From: Lycocorax pyrrhopterus obiensis
Taxonomy: Eukaryota > Chordata > Aves > Passeriformes > Paradisaeidae
NCBI GenBank assembly: GCA_014706295.1
Contig: JACSVZ010000002.1
Location: forward strand, 17,344,494-17,408,493
Direction: 5' to 3'
DNA length: 64,000 nt
Part shown: positions 38,363 to 50,698 of the stretch, piece after piece
Numbering within the stretch: the first letter of the stretch is position 1
Layout of the letters: the number at the start of each line of letters is the position of its first letter
The notes under the pieces: model-generated
Database searches by the model: none
What the model saw: only the letters and a program-made list of their open reading frames with translations
Told to the model about the DNA's origin: nothing
Made by a program: the position numbers and the translations under genes

Positions 38363-39471
38363 TTTACTCAACTCATTAATGCCAATATTAGCATCCAGAA
38401 TTTGTTGTGCTCTTTCAACAGCTGGGAATGCTTTGTCCTGGTAGGTGGGCTGCAGTAAACAGATCTGACAACACCCCTTCTCAAATGTGCATCATCCTGC
38501 CAATGGCCAGCCAAAGCTGACACATTGACCTGCAGTTCCCCCAGCAGCTTTATTTCACCTCTTGATTTCTGCCAATGCACTGAGCTTGGGTGAAGCAATA
38601 GGTAGTGCTCCAGGCTTTAGATGCTGTACATGCCCTCTTTACACCATTTTTGAGGGTATTCAGATGTGTTGCCAAGGACAGAACTCTGGCCCATTTCTTT
38701 AGGTCTTTTCTTAAAGTCTCTGCAATATTTTGTACCACATCACATTATTTCAGATGCAGTTCAGCCAGCCAGCAGCCTAACTCAGGTCATTTACCTATCC
38801 CACAATGCCACCTGCTCCAACTCACATTAGCTTCTTATAAGCATCTGTGCTCTGTACAGTTTACAGACTTTTGCAAGCTTCTGGACCTCTGAATGGAAAC
38901 AGGAATACTCCAGATTGTAACCCTTACCTCGTGATATTTCATAAGATAATCTTTATTTGTGAAAAGCTTGTGCATGTCCGAGCTTCACACTGGCCTTGAG
39001 AAACAAGGTGTTTAACTATGTATAAAATAAAGTGGATTTTACACTCTATAAACAACCCCTTTCCATTTCTTCTTGTGGCAACAGGTTTAAAAAGAAGGGG
39101 GTAAAGAGGCTCTCTCTACTACTTATTCCCAGGATCTGTGTCAGACATTTGTGGCTATGGTAAAACCAGCCATTGTGCCTGAGATCCTCAAGGCTGATGA
39201 GAGAACCATTACACAAAGCTGTATTCAGTGAGTAACAGAGCAGCTGAATAATTCTACCAGAGTCAGTACCCTGGGACCCACAGCAGTAAAAGGCAATCCT
39301 CTGATATGTCTGTGAGTGCAGTTTGCCTTTAATCCTTAAACTAGGAATTTACTTTTCACTTTGTTCCTGCTTTAGTGGTAGCAACTTGCTTAGCTATGAA
39401 GAGTTTTTCCTAGGAGGCTTAACAGCAAGAATAGTCATCAATCAATTAATTCATTAATAATTACTTGCCCA
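38363..39471. other. Intergenic DNA between CR1 copies
   Basis: AT-rich sequence with no gene, RNA or repeat that I can identify. The ORFs are short and unrecognised. Confidence 0.6.
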
Positions 39472-39626
39472 GAGAGGCAAACCCCCGGAAATGTTCAAGG
39501 TCAGGCTGGATGGGGCTCTGAGAAACCTGATTTAGTCGAAGGTGTCCCTGCCCATGGCAGGGGGGTTGGATTAGATGGCCTTTGGAAAGTGCCTTCCAAC
39601 ATAGACCATTCTATGATTCTATGATT
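39472..39626 (+). mobile_element. CR1 LINE 3' terminal fragment
   Basis: The last 155 bp or so of a CR1 element. It contains the diagnostic GGCTGGATGGGGCTCTGAGA at 39504-39523, then TTGGATTAGATGGCC and the terminal ATTCTATGATTCTATGATT repeats. It is severely 5'-truncated, as most avian CR1 copies are. Confidence 0.92.
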
Positions 39627-39639
39627 AAACTAATAAGGC

Positions 39640-39935
39640 CCAGTCCTAACAGTGCAGCCAGCAAACACCCTTGGGGCGGGCCAGCAAGGGCTCCTGGTTC
39701 GGGTTTGGTACCCTGAGCATCCCTCCCGAGAGACGCGGCGGCCGCGGGTAGAGCCCGGCCCCAGCGGGCCCGGCCCCCCCGGCCAGCCCGGGCTGTAGGA
39801 TGTGGAAACAACATTAGGGGGAGCTCCGTTCCCTCCTCCCGCTCGGACACGAGCGCTGTGCCGGGGGCAGGGCCGCTGCTCCCGTGCGGGCTGAGCTCCG
39901 TCCCGGAGGACAGCGGATGCTGCTGAGCGCTAAGG
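39640..39935. promoter_or_regulatory. Small CpG-rich block, possible distal regulatory element
   Basis: About 300 bp of GC- and CpG-rich sequence in an otherwise AT-rich intergenic region, beginning right after the CR1 tail. It is followed by an AT-rich block with an ATTGG/CCAAT pair (40085-40089 and 40104-40108) and several TAATTA-like cores. It could be an enhancer, an unannotated lncRNA promoter or simply a GC-rich patch. No coding sequence is evident. Confidence 0.35.
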
Positions 39936-42900
39936 TCAGGCTCATCGCAGGCATTTTCGTACTAGGAAAACTGGCCGCCAGCTTATCCCACCTTTCAAAG
40001 TGGCCAACTACCAACGATGGTTTTACCATTTCTGCCTAAAAAGTCATAAATGCCACGGACTTAATTATTGTCTTTACATCCACCATTGGATTAGTTAATG
40101 AGACCAATGATTAGTCATGGGCTCCTCATGCTCCCAGGTTGTGGCGCTTTTACAATGAAATGTTTTGGCATTTTCCCTGCAATTTTCAGGGCTTATTACC
40201 CAGGCAGTTTACTATAGTAATTGTGCCAGAACATTTATTATTTTCATATAAGCTGTAATGTGCATAATTTACTTCATAAATAATCATTAGGGAAGAAATG
40301 GAGAAAAAAGTCAAAGTTCTGATTCAAAGGAGATGGGACGAATTTGAGTTACAGAGAATGAATGTGGGCAGACCACAGCAGAGCAGTTGTGGGGAAGGGC
40401 AAAGATGGGTGCTGTAGGGGAATGGCGGAGAGCGGGAGAGACTGGAAGAGATAACAAAGTCTGTGCAATTGACTGCTAGTATTACACAGAGGGATTATTA
40501 AGTCTTTTTTTTTTTTTCTTTGTGCTGGGACAAAAAGATCAACTCTAAGCTTATTTCATCAGGAAAACAATAAAATGCTTTACACTAAATGATCTTTTAC
40601 CCATTTAAAATGCTTCCTATCCTCACTAGTCCCCTGCAGACAGCAGCAGTGGTCGCACAGCAGCCCACAGTTCTGCCTTGAAGCACGTTTCAAGCACTTC
40701 AGACAAAAGGAGGAGGCTTTGTGTTTGGGTTCTGTGTGCACCATCTGCTGAGAGGAGACACACAGACTTTCAGAAGGCTGCCAGCTGGCTGGCCATTCCT
40801 CTCATTTCAAATAAACATTCAACATGTTTTCAGTAAATTCTGAATGATAGAAGCCTGCTTTTTGCTTTCCACAGTTCTCACTGGAGAGGGTGAGAGCTTT
40901 TCTTTCTCTTGGCTCTGTTACATATTTCCGGCGGGATGAACTTTCACTTCAGATTGTTCCTATCTCATAAAAATAGCCCACATGGATTAATATTCATTAT
41001 TAGGGTATTTTATTATGAACTTTAAAGGTGTTATTAATTCTTTGAAGCGTACAAAAGAATAAGATCACTAAAAGATCCCTTACTGAGCTTATACCTGAAC
41101 TATTCCAAGCATATTACAATAAATAATTTTAAAGAGAGATTTTTCTTCCTAATGTGTTTCATTTATAAAAAGTGAGGAATGCAGAGAGTTCTGGGGTGAA
41201 ATGCAAACTTTGCACTATCTTCACTGCACAGTGATCCAAAATGACAAGCGAATGTCATATTCAGGTACAGGACACTAATAAATGTACGTCTCTCTGTATA
41301 AAGACCCTGCAGCCACCACTGGGTGTCTTCAGGAGGAAAGATCTCCGTTTTATGTCTGGGATGATGTTCATCATCCATGGACATCCAGATGTCCATGTTT
41401 GAAGTGAGCAGGATGGAGCAGTCTGGCATGGAGAAAGATACTTTTGGAATCTAAAAGCAACACAGACCTGAACCACACAGTCACACTCAGTAGGAATGCA
41501 ACTCTACTCTATAACACCACTTCCAACTTTTCATCTCAGTGTGTCCTCAATAAAATCATGGAGACTGTCAAAGTTGTTGGAGTACCTGATTCTCCCTGCC
41601 TCTCTTTCCAGTGCCTGTAAGAATATGTAAGCAATCAAGTTATCATTACTAGAGGAAATTCCAGAGCGTCAGCTATTGTCTGATAATTGCTCATCTGAAT
41701 GTTCTTCCTTGCAGGACGTGTGAGGTCATTTTCCCCTCTTCGACTCGAAGATAAGCAGTCTGTCTGCTTGATCCAGAGAGGTAAACACAAACTATTGCCA
41801 TGTAGCCCCAAGCTGTAACTCCCATTTTGTCTGTCTCCTAGGAATCTGTGCTGACTTGTGCTGAATGACCATAGAAGCTCCACTTAGGCACTAATTCTTA
41901 ATTTCAGATTCTTAATCTGTCCTGGCACTTTCTTCCATCTTCTGCTTTGCATCTTGCATTTTTTTTTGTTCAAATGTTTTAATTTTATGAGCTATTCATT
42001 ACGTAAAAGGTTTCATTGTATGACCTCAAGTGTAAGTACCAGGTTTATGTCAAAGGATTCAAAGCAGGTTGGGGTGGCAAAATACAGGTGGACAGGCAAA
42101 CATACAAAACATAGTGTTCTTTGAGAAACCTGGGTAAAAATATTCATAGCAACAGCCTCATCATTCAAACAAAGATTAAGGTCAATAATTTTTTGGGGTA
42201 TATTCTCTTACCACCCCGCTAAATTTATGTAAAACTATTCACATGCATAAGTACTTACAGAACCTTAGCAGAGGTCATTTCACATCATTCAGTATTCTAA
42301 GCTCATCTTTTCCTTTAGTGATATATATTGTTCATACATCAAGGAGCTAAATCAAAAGCACAGTGGTATTTTACTGGTTTAAAATCTTTTGGCTTAAATC
42401 ATAAGATAATTTCCTTCCCAGAAGACTGTGTCATTTAAAAAAAAAAGTTCTCTCACCCTCCACCCACCTCAAAAATGTAAAAAAATTAATATTTAGCTCA
42501 TTTCCTTCTGGGGTAGAGAAATGATGTGAGTGAGAGTACACGGGAGATTTGTGACCATTAATTTACTGGCAATCCCAATAGCCTGTCCAGTGAAGTAGGA
42601 AGGAAGTATAGTTCATCCCAATGGCAATTCCTATTGTAAGAAGTGTTTCACATGCTGAAATGTTCCATATGACCATGAAAATGCATCCTCATGCTACTAA
42701 AAACAGAGTAGGAAATTGTTATATACAGAAACATAAACAAAAAATCCCCAAATAGTGTAAAAGAATGAAGAAAACAATTAAGTTAAGGAAATTCCAAATG
42801 AAGGTAGTAAGTACATCAGGCAGTGGCATAACAAATACAGTGCACATAAATAAAACAAGACATAATAAAAGGTAGATTTACTGAGGTGCATTCTGCACAA

Positions 42901-45900
42901 CTCATATCCTGCTGCATTACTTCCTGTCATTAATTACCACATCTACATCCAAATAATATCAATCAGCCAACTGGAAGCGCAAGTTAATGAGCAAAATTTC
43001 ATACTCTAGGGTCAAGTTCCTTTTCCTTCATTTGTCTTCATTAGCAGCACCTCTCAAGGCTTTTCCCCAAATAGAAAGCAGTGAATTAGTCGAAGAGATT
43101 TTAAAAGTCACACTCAAGAATGCTCAGAAATAAAACTGCTGGATTAGCCTCAGAGCTCTTAGGATGAAATGGAGGTTGTTATTGTTATTAAAAGAGATTA
43201 TCAAAATGAGGTGTCTTGCCTTCCTAATTATTTTCACCACCTGTAGTCTTGACCCATTTGCCTGGCACCTTGGCACTGAAGGATATACAGATGCTTTACA
43301 AATTACTGCCTGGTCTGTAAACTAGAATGACTTTCCATCTCTGGTTACTCCTGTTCAGTACGCTGCAGTCAGTGAGTTTCCCTTCACAACATCCTATCCT
43401 TTCTTCCTGCTCCAGTTAAACAGGGCTTATCTCTTTTCTTCCCAAGGACAAGGCAAACAAGGCCACCACCAATATCCTGTAGCATCTGCACAGCAATGAG
43501 AAGAGCAGTTCAGCCAAGGGACAGCCACAGAGATGTCCTGTTTCTCCATAACCTATTCCAGGGAGTTTCAGCCTCCTCCAGCTCTGCTGTCCTTGCAGAA
43601 GTCATACACACCAAGACTCTTCTGCGGAGTCCATATCCCCCAAAAAGATAATTATGGACAGGAGCTGGAGAGGCAAACAGCAAAGTGAGATGTTCCTGCA
43701 TTCATTCTCCTAGGAAATCTCTTTGGTTTATGTCATTTCTGCTTATGAGCTGCTGGGGAAGAGGAGAAGGCAGTGTCTCTGGGAGCCCTCCTTCAAAACC
43801 TCTGCCCTTGACCCACAGATGAAAAAATATAGGACGGCGTTATAGTCCTAGGAAATATTCTTGTCACCACTGATACAAGCCAGCATGGGATGAAAATGCA
43901 GCAGTTATTTAACAGCTCCATCCAGCAGGCTGCACACTCGTGGGAGGTCAGAAGCATCAGCATCACTGACAGGTAGCACAAGTTGGAAGCATTTTGAGAT
44001 TAAATGTGCACACAGCACATCTCTGCACTGGGGCAGGGACTCCTGGGTTTTCCAATGACCCTGTATAGAAGAATCTCAGACTCATCTCTCATGAAAATAG
44101 ATGTTCCTATTCTGAGCTCTTCCTATTCTACTTAGCACTAACACACAGTCTGTTTATAAAAGAGCAAGGTGATAAATGACAAAAAGCTGTTCTTGCCTGA
44201 CACTAGAGCAGTTTTACTTGAGGGATATAAAACAGACTTACAGGGATCAAATGGAGTCAAATAAACACAGTCAAAACCATCCTGAAGGGTGGTTCTGCCT
44301 ACACATAAAGGAACAGGAAAAGGAGAAAAGGTTTGCACACTTGGAGTTAGGAGGCAGAGGTTCATTGTGTCAGTGAAATTCAAACAGTTGGTATCGTTTG
44401 AGGTCTCCAACCCTGTGAAGGTTGAGGGCACTTGCAGGGATCAGATTGAGGGGGCAAGGCATGATTCCTCCACCCAGTCCCCTGTCAGGATGCTTTTCAG
44501 GATGACCTTGGCCAAAGGCCTATTGCATTCACTGCCTGCTGTCAGCTCTCTAAGAAGGTCAGGAGAATTTTTAAAAACTGACAATAATATGCGATTTTTT
44601 TATTGTAGAACTTTCAATGCTGAGCTTTATAATGTGGTGTTCATGACCAGGTGGAAACTGAGCCTCGTGTTAATGACACTCAGAAGCAAGCTGATCTTTG
44701 TGAGGACATGACTGACCCTCTCAGAAGAACCACTCATTTTGACACCCTTTGGTAGCCCCAGTGCAGCCAAGTTAAAAACTGCAGTATCATTGTGAAAAAG
44801 AGCCTTTTCTAAACAATTTTAGTTTCTTTTTGGTTTTATTCTTAAATCAGAATTTAATCGACAACAGTTCCTTACAGAAAATAATATCCTTCTCCAGCTG
44901 CTTGGCTTTGTTGTCTCCTTGCCTCCACACAAAACCTCTCAGCTCTCTGAGCCAGATCACCTTTCAGGTCTGGGTCAGGTTGGTGAAGTGATGGCAGGTC
45001 ACTCCTGCACAGAGCAGGCCCCTCACTGACCTCTCCCAGTGCACCACTGAAATAAAGCCAAATCCTGCCTTAATGGAGCTGCTGACAGTGAGGGCAGGGG
45101 ATACCGGGGTGCTGCAGATACCGCATGGTTCAACTACCTCTGCACAACAATGTTCTCTAAGAACAGACACCATGGACCTGGGAAAGGAGGTACTGAGGGA
45201 GGTCGGTGGCAGAACATGGTGCTTCCACAGCACCGGGGCCCAGAGGGAGGTAATTCCCCACCAAGGAACAGGAATAACTGAAAAGTTCAAGATGCACAGT
45301 CCTACCTGGAGGCTTTGCCACACAGCACAGCTGGACATACAGAAGAAAGGCTTGTTTTGGTGTTTTTTAGTTTATAAGAAGGCCTAGCTACGGAGCCTGA
45401 AACTAATACCACAAACTAATTCAATAGATAAAACAGGAAAATCAATTTATTTAATTTTATCATCAATTTTCCTGGAAAAACTCAAGATATTTGCAATGCC
45501 AGACTCTAGATAGAAAATTATTTCTGCACAAAAACAGATGCTGAGCTGCAGAACTGGTCTCTGGAAGATTAGCCCAGCTCCTCATAAAGGAGGCTATGAC
45601 TTCTTTTGAAGAAATCTTCAAAAAGTAATTTGAACATTTCTCTCATTTCTGGTGTTTCTAGATCCCTAGATGGTCTCTGTGAAAGAAAAAAATAGGCCAG
45701 CCGATGTTTTGGCCCTGCAAAGAAGCTGTATTAATGACACTGTGATGGCCTTAATGTGACAGCTATTTATTGCTATTGATTTTCTGCGGAAAATTAACAG
45801 AATTGTGTAGCCAAGGCTGATAAAAGGGATATAAGAGAGATTTTTATACCAACTGTGTACCTTGGTTAGTAGCTTATGCTGGCAGATTGATGGTAAGTAG

Positions 45901-48900
45901 AATAGTTTTGGACATCTGTCTGTCAGCAATTCATGAATCTCAATTAAATACTTCTGTTACAAACCCTCAGTATGCAATGGCAACTACATATTAAACCAAA
46001 AACTTCAGTTTGGGAGGCTAATGTGCTTTTCTTGCCATTGTCTTTCCAGTTCTTCTGGGGAGTAGATGCCAACATTAATGACAAAAGGCAAATTGCAAGA
46101 TTTGATAAAGCTTTATGTACCTCCTACTCAAAAGGAAACCTTCTCTAGCAGAGAATGTGGCCAGGTAAGTAAAACCAGCTAGTGTCTACTCAACACTGTG
46201 ACGACTTGAAACATCTGGTGGCCTTGATCAAGGGTTACATGATAGGTGAACGTGAAACCTCAAAGCCCTAAAGCCATGAAGCTTTATTGTTGCACGTGTA
46301 CCACTGAAGCAGTGGTGTGCTTCAGCATGGGGCAGGTGAGTCATGAGGTGTTGTGCCTGTCTGCGATCCCTCAAAGAACTGACAGAGGCTGAGGTGAGAC
46401 AACTGTGGTACATGAGCACTGAGCAGGACACACAAACCAGGAAATGGTTACACGTGGCATTAAAAGACATGCAGCACGATAATATTATTCAGTATATTTC
46501 AATATTGAATATTATTGTGGGCCTTGGTATGTTAAATCGTAGTAAGCAATCTAGACATAGTTTAAAGCAGAAGAGGTAGAAGAACATGAGTGAATGATAC
46601 CACAAGCCTCAGCCTGCCTTTGATCATTCTAATTAATGTTAATGGGAAAAAAATTAACAGGAAAGCATTAGAGGCAATGAGTGTCAGATGTGAGTGGTAA
46701 GCCATGACGTCCTATCTGCTGGATTAACAGAAAGAAGCTGGACTGCAAACAGCAAGGAGGTATATCTGCTGGCCTTAAAAAGACATAATTTCCTATTAGA
46801 GATAAGCCATTAAAGGAAGGAATCACCCAATATCTGAGCTCATGTTCAAGTGAAGATTCCTATCTGCAAATGGCTTGGGAGCTCCCTCAGAGCTCAGGTA
46901 AATTCAAGTAAGACTTCTTCCCTGCCAGAGAACTGTCCTCTTTATCAGTGAGTGATCTTGAAGGTAGGGCTCAGAGCTTCCAGCTGTAATTCTCACTCCT
47001 GCTCCTGTTATCAGAAATTTAGTACTGAAGCCTTATAGAAATTCTTTTGCTTTAGCAGTAGCAGATTGTCCTTTTTCTACTCTTTTCCACCCACAACTCT
47101 GAGTGTAACATTTCTGTGGAGAGCATTCCTCCACTTTCTTCCTCTCAGCTCATGTTTACAGATCAACCACTGCAAACAATGGGATCCCACTTAGCACATA
47201 TTTAGCATATAAATAATATAATTAAGTCATTAGGAAAATGCATTGTAGGAATATGTAATATCATAAAAGAATGTAGGCTGCTTTGTATTGGTAAGGAGCT
47301 GGATTGTAGAAGAGATTATCATCAGCTGCACCTCGTGACTGATCAGTTTTCTGCTCTCATCAGGGAAAGAAATCTGCAGCGCAACCCTGGTGCCAGGCTG
47401 AAGGCAGGAAGGCAGAGGGAGTTTGGTCCTAGAAAGATGTGACTTTAGAGCAGGCTCCTGCACAGCTGCCCATGATGGTGGGGGAGCAATGCTAATGGTG
47501 ACCAGTGCTGATCATCACTGGTGGCTGGTAGGGGAGTCAGCCCTGGAAGGGGCATTTGTTACTTAAGATGGTGAAAGGAAGCCACTTCGCCTCCTTGGCT
47601 GGTACCCAGCAGCCAGGGATGCATTTCCATTGACCCTGCAAGACAAACTTAACCACCTAGTAGCTGGAGTTCTGGGAAGAGGTGTGCCATGAGATGTGTG
47701 AGGTGAAGAGTTTGTGCCCTGCAAACCTGCAGCCACACCAGGTGGACACCAGGCTGGAGCTGCCCTGCCAGTGCAAAGAAGGCAAATCTCATTGTGAAAT
47801 GCAGCCATGAGGTCAGCATCAGTGCCAGGTGCTAAGAGAGGACCCCTGGATGGGGTGTGAACCTCCAGGGGGTGCGGGAGTGCAGGGGAACTGCTCCAGC
47901 ATGCCCTGGGAAGCGCTGCAGAAACTCTGCACCTGTGGGGATCAAAGCAAGTGTTCCCAGCAGCTTGGTGCAGCTTGGACCTGGGTAACCTGATCCTGTC
48001 TATGTTGTGCTCCATTTCAGCAGGGAAGCTAATAGGTCTTTTAGATGGAGCCTGATGTCTGTGTTGGGAGGACAGGGAGCAGGAGTTGGACACGAACCAC
48101 TGCTTCAGCACTCACCTAAAGGGGCACAGGCTGCTTTAAGCTGAGTCCCCCACAAGTGCTTTGGCCTGTCTGCAGCTGTGTGGCACAGCATGGCCATAGC
48201 TCGCTGACTGCCACGTCTGAGCCAGCTGCCTTGCCCAGACAACTGCAGCAGCATGTTCTGTCTCTCTGAAGCAGTGCCCACAGGTTCACTGAATTTTGAA
48301 CAGCTGGACAAAGTCACACATGCACAGTCCTTGTTGCTGTGGTTCCTGTCATCACAAGGGAAAAATATTAGCATATGATTTTGGGTGAATCCACAGCTTG
48401 CAAGGCAAACAAAAAGAAATACAGATATATTACATAGAAAACCCCGTGATTTTAAGTCAATCCATCCCCTAGGGATCAGGGCCAATGGTATAAACACAGC
48501 CAAATGAAGTCTATGCAGTGTTTACTGCATGACTTAAAAATGCAAGCAGTAGATTTTCCCACTGGCCACCCCTCTGGCCACCTGCATGTTGCCATGCTCA
48601 TGGTGCCAGTGCCTTGTCCACAGTCACAGCTTACAGCAATGGACTCCTGGGATTTTACCTGTCCTTTTTTCTTTCCTTGTCTTTCCCAGCAACTTCCTTC
48701 CTTCTTCCAGAATCTGCCTCTCTACCATGCCAAGCATCCAGCCTCAGGCCCAACAAGCAGCTGGGTGTCCTGTCAGCTGCTGACAGTCGTGTTTCCTTCA
48801 CTTGAAGTGGGGCTAGTTCCTGGCGATGTTGGAGCTGATTAAAACTATTCACAAGATCAGTTGATTAATCAAGACAACAGGAACATCGATCAGCAGGAAT

Positions 48901-49136
48901 GAGGACATAATAAGTATTCAGGAGGCCCTAAAGAAAAATTTCTTTAATAAATAACAACCTCTCTTTCATGAAGTCTGGAAGTGTCTCATTCATGTCTACT
49001 GAGCCAGCAGCTTCCCCTCCAGCCTCCTTGCACGGCAGAGTCTGTTCACTATCCAGCTTAGGAAATATGCTGAAAACAAAGAGATTTGTCATGAAACCAA
49101 GAGAAAGCAGTAACCTAACCATGATAGAATAAAGAC
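39936..49136. other. Intergenic DNA, no gene seen
   Basis: Mostly AT-rich, with short unidentified ORFs, a poly-T run near 40505-40519 and a perfect 10-bp inverted repeat at 41376-41397. A 182-codon minus-strand ORF at 47563-48111 has no recognisable domain and is judged a chance ORF. Confidence 0.6.
41376..41397. repeat. Perfect short inverted repeat
   Basis: Arms CATGGACATC and GATGTCCATG are exact reverse complements separated by two bases. It may be a dimeric protein-binding site or chance. Confidence 0.5.
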
Positions 49137-49307
49137 ATTTTTTACAGTGGAACAACCTTCCCAAGAATATGGTAGAGTGCCCATCACTGGAGATTTTCAA
49201 GGTGGGGCAGTCCCAGGGTGCTAGATGGCAGGTTCCTTTTTCCACAAGAGGTTGGACCAGAAGATCTTTCATGGCTGCTTCCAACATGGGCTCTTCTATA
49301 ATTCCGT
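49137..49307 (+). mobile_element. CR1-like LINE 3' fragment, old
   Basis: A diverged copy of a CR1 tail. It contains GGAGATTTTCAAGGTGGGGC (49190-49209) and AGGTTGGACCAGAAGATC, ending with a degraded TTCTATAATTCC terminus. It lies antisense within a 262-codon minus-strand ORF (48928-49716), which is therefore partly repeat-derived and not a gene. Confidence 0.75.
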
Positions 49308-50214
49308 AACAGAAGTGAATACAAGCTCCTGAAAATATAAAGCAGGTGATCAGGCTCCACAGTTCTCTGTTACTCTGTTGGCCCTGACCAGCTGTACCTC
49401 TGAACCTACTGCAGCCTGGTAAAGCAGGCAATGCCAGCCTCTGAGTCCCCTCAGCTGCAGTGCCTCTGTTTCCAGGCAGCTGCAGCAGCCAGCAGGACTT
49501 GGCAGGAGCTGAGAGTTTTGCAGTGTACCAGGACCCCCGCCCAGTGCAGAGCAGCTCCAGGAGCAGAGACCCGGGTGATGTCTCCAAGGCTGAAGTCCTC
49601 TTCTCTCCCCTTATCATGATATTAGATACAGGTAGTCTGGCATATTTCTGTATACAGAGAAATCTAATTGGATTCATCATAGCAGTATTTGCATACATTA
49701 GCATCACCAGTGACACAGAGTGGAGTTATTATTATATAACTGTCCCTGTTTGGAAGGAGCTGTCCGTCAGCCACCTACGGTGCTGGCAGGAGGCATTTCG
49801 TTGGCGGAGAGGCTCCTGCAACCTGCTCTCCTTGCCACTTGTTTGACAAAGAGTATTGTATCAGCCAGGGGACTCAGCTAGCTGTCACTGTGATGACACA
49901 TATCTGGTCTATCATTAAAAGGGAAATCTCTCCGAATTTATATGTGTACAAATGAAAAAGGTATTTTTTCAGCAACTTCTTAACCTAGATAAATTCTGAG
50001 CAAAGTGATCTAAATTTGCCATTAGACATTTTGTCCTGTTTAGTAAACCATAATGGAAACTGAGCACTTCCGTATATGACTTTAACCAGAAGCAAGTGCT
50101 GAAGCAAAATTTATTACATCATCAGTTATTCACAACTTTTTGCAATGTATGGAAAATTATAAGCTCTGTAGCACGATCAATAAGTAGGTGGGGTATTCTG
50201 AATTAGAAGACATT

Positions 50215-50698
50215 TCATAGAATCATAGAATTGTTTAGGTTGGCAGAGACCTTCAACTTCATTGAGTCCAACCATTAACCCAGCACTGCCGAAGTCACCA
50301 GGCAACCATATCTCTAAATGCCATCTCTACATGTCATTTAAATGCTTCCAGGGAGGGTAACTGCACAGCCTTCCTGGGTGGCCTGTTCCAGTGCTTGACA
50401 GCCCTTTTGGTGAAGAAATTTTTTTCTGATATCCAGTCTGAACCTCCCCTGGAACAACTTGAGGCTGTTCCTTCTTGTTACCTGGGAGAAGACACCGGTC
50501 CCCACCTTGCTACAACCTCCTTTCAGGTACTTGTAGAGAGCAACGAGGTTCTCCCTGAGCCTTCTTTTCTCCAGGCTGACCACCTCCAGCTCCCTCAGCT
50601 GCTCCTGATCCGACCTGTGCTCCAGACTCTTCACCAGCTTTTTTTGTACTTCTCTGGACTCGCTCCAGCACCTCAATCTTTCTTGTAGTGAGGGGCTT
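50215..50698 (-). mobile_element. CR1 LINE 3' fragment
   Basis: On the plus strand it opens with TCATAGAATCATAGAATTG, the reverse complement of the CR1 3' terminal repeats. The minus-strand translation gives a decayed ORF2 tail ([20 protein letters not shown], then [20 protein letters not shown]). It is 5'-truncated near 50698. Confidence 0.92.

Noticed and set aside
47563..48111. Minus-strand ORF of 182 codons
   Set aside because: Composition is consistent with chance in a GC-richer patch; no motif, splice signal or family similarity.
48928..49716. Minus-strand ORF of 262 codons
   Set aside because: About a fifth of it is antisense CR1 tail (49137-49307). The rest has no recognisable domain and no splice or conservation evidence.
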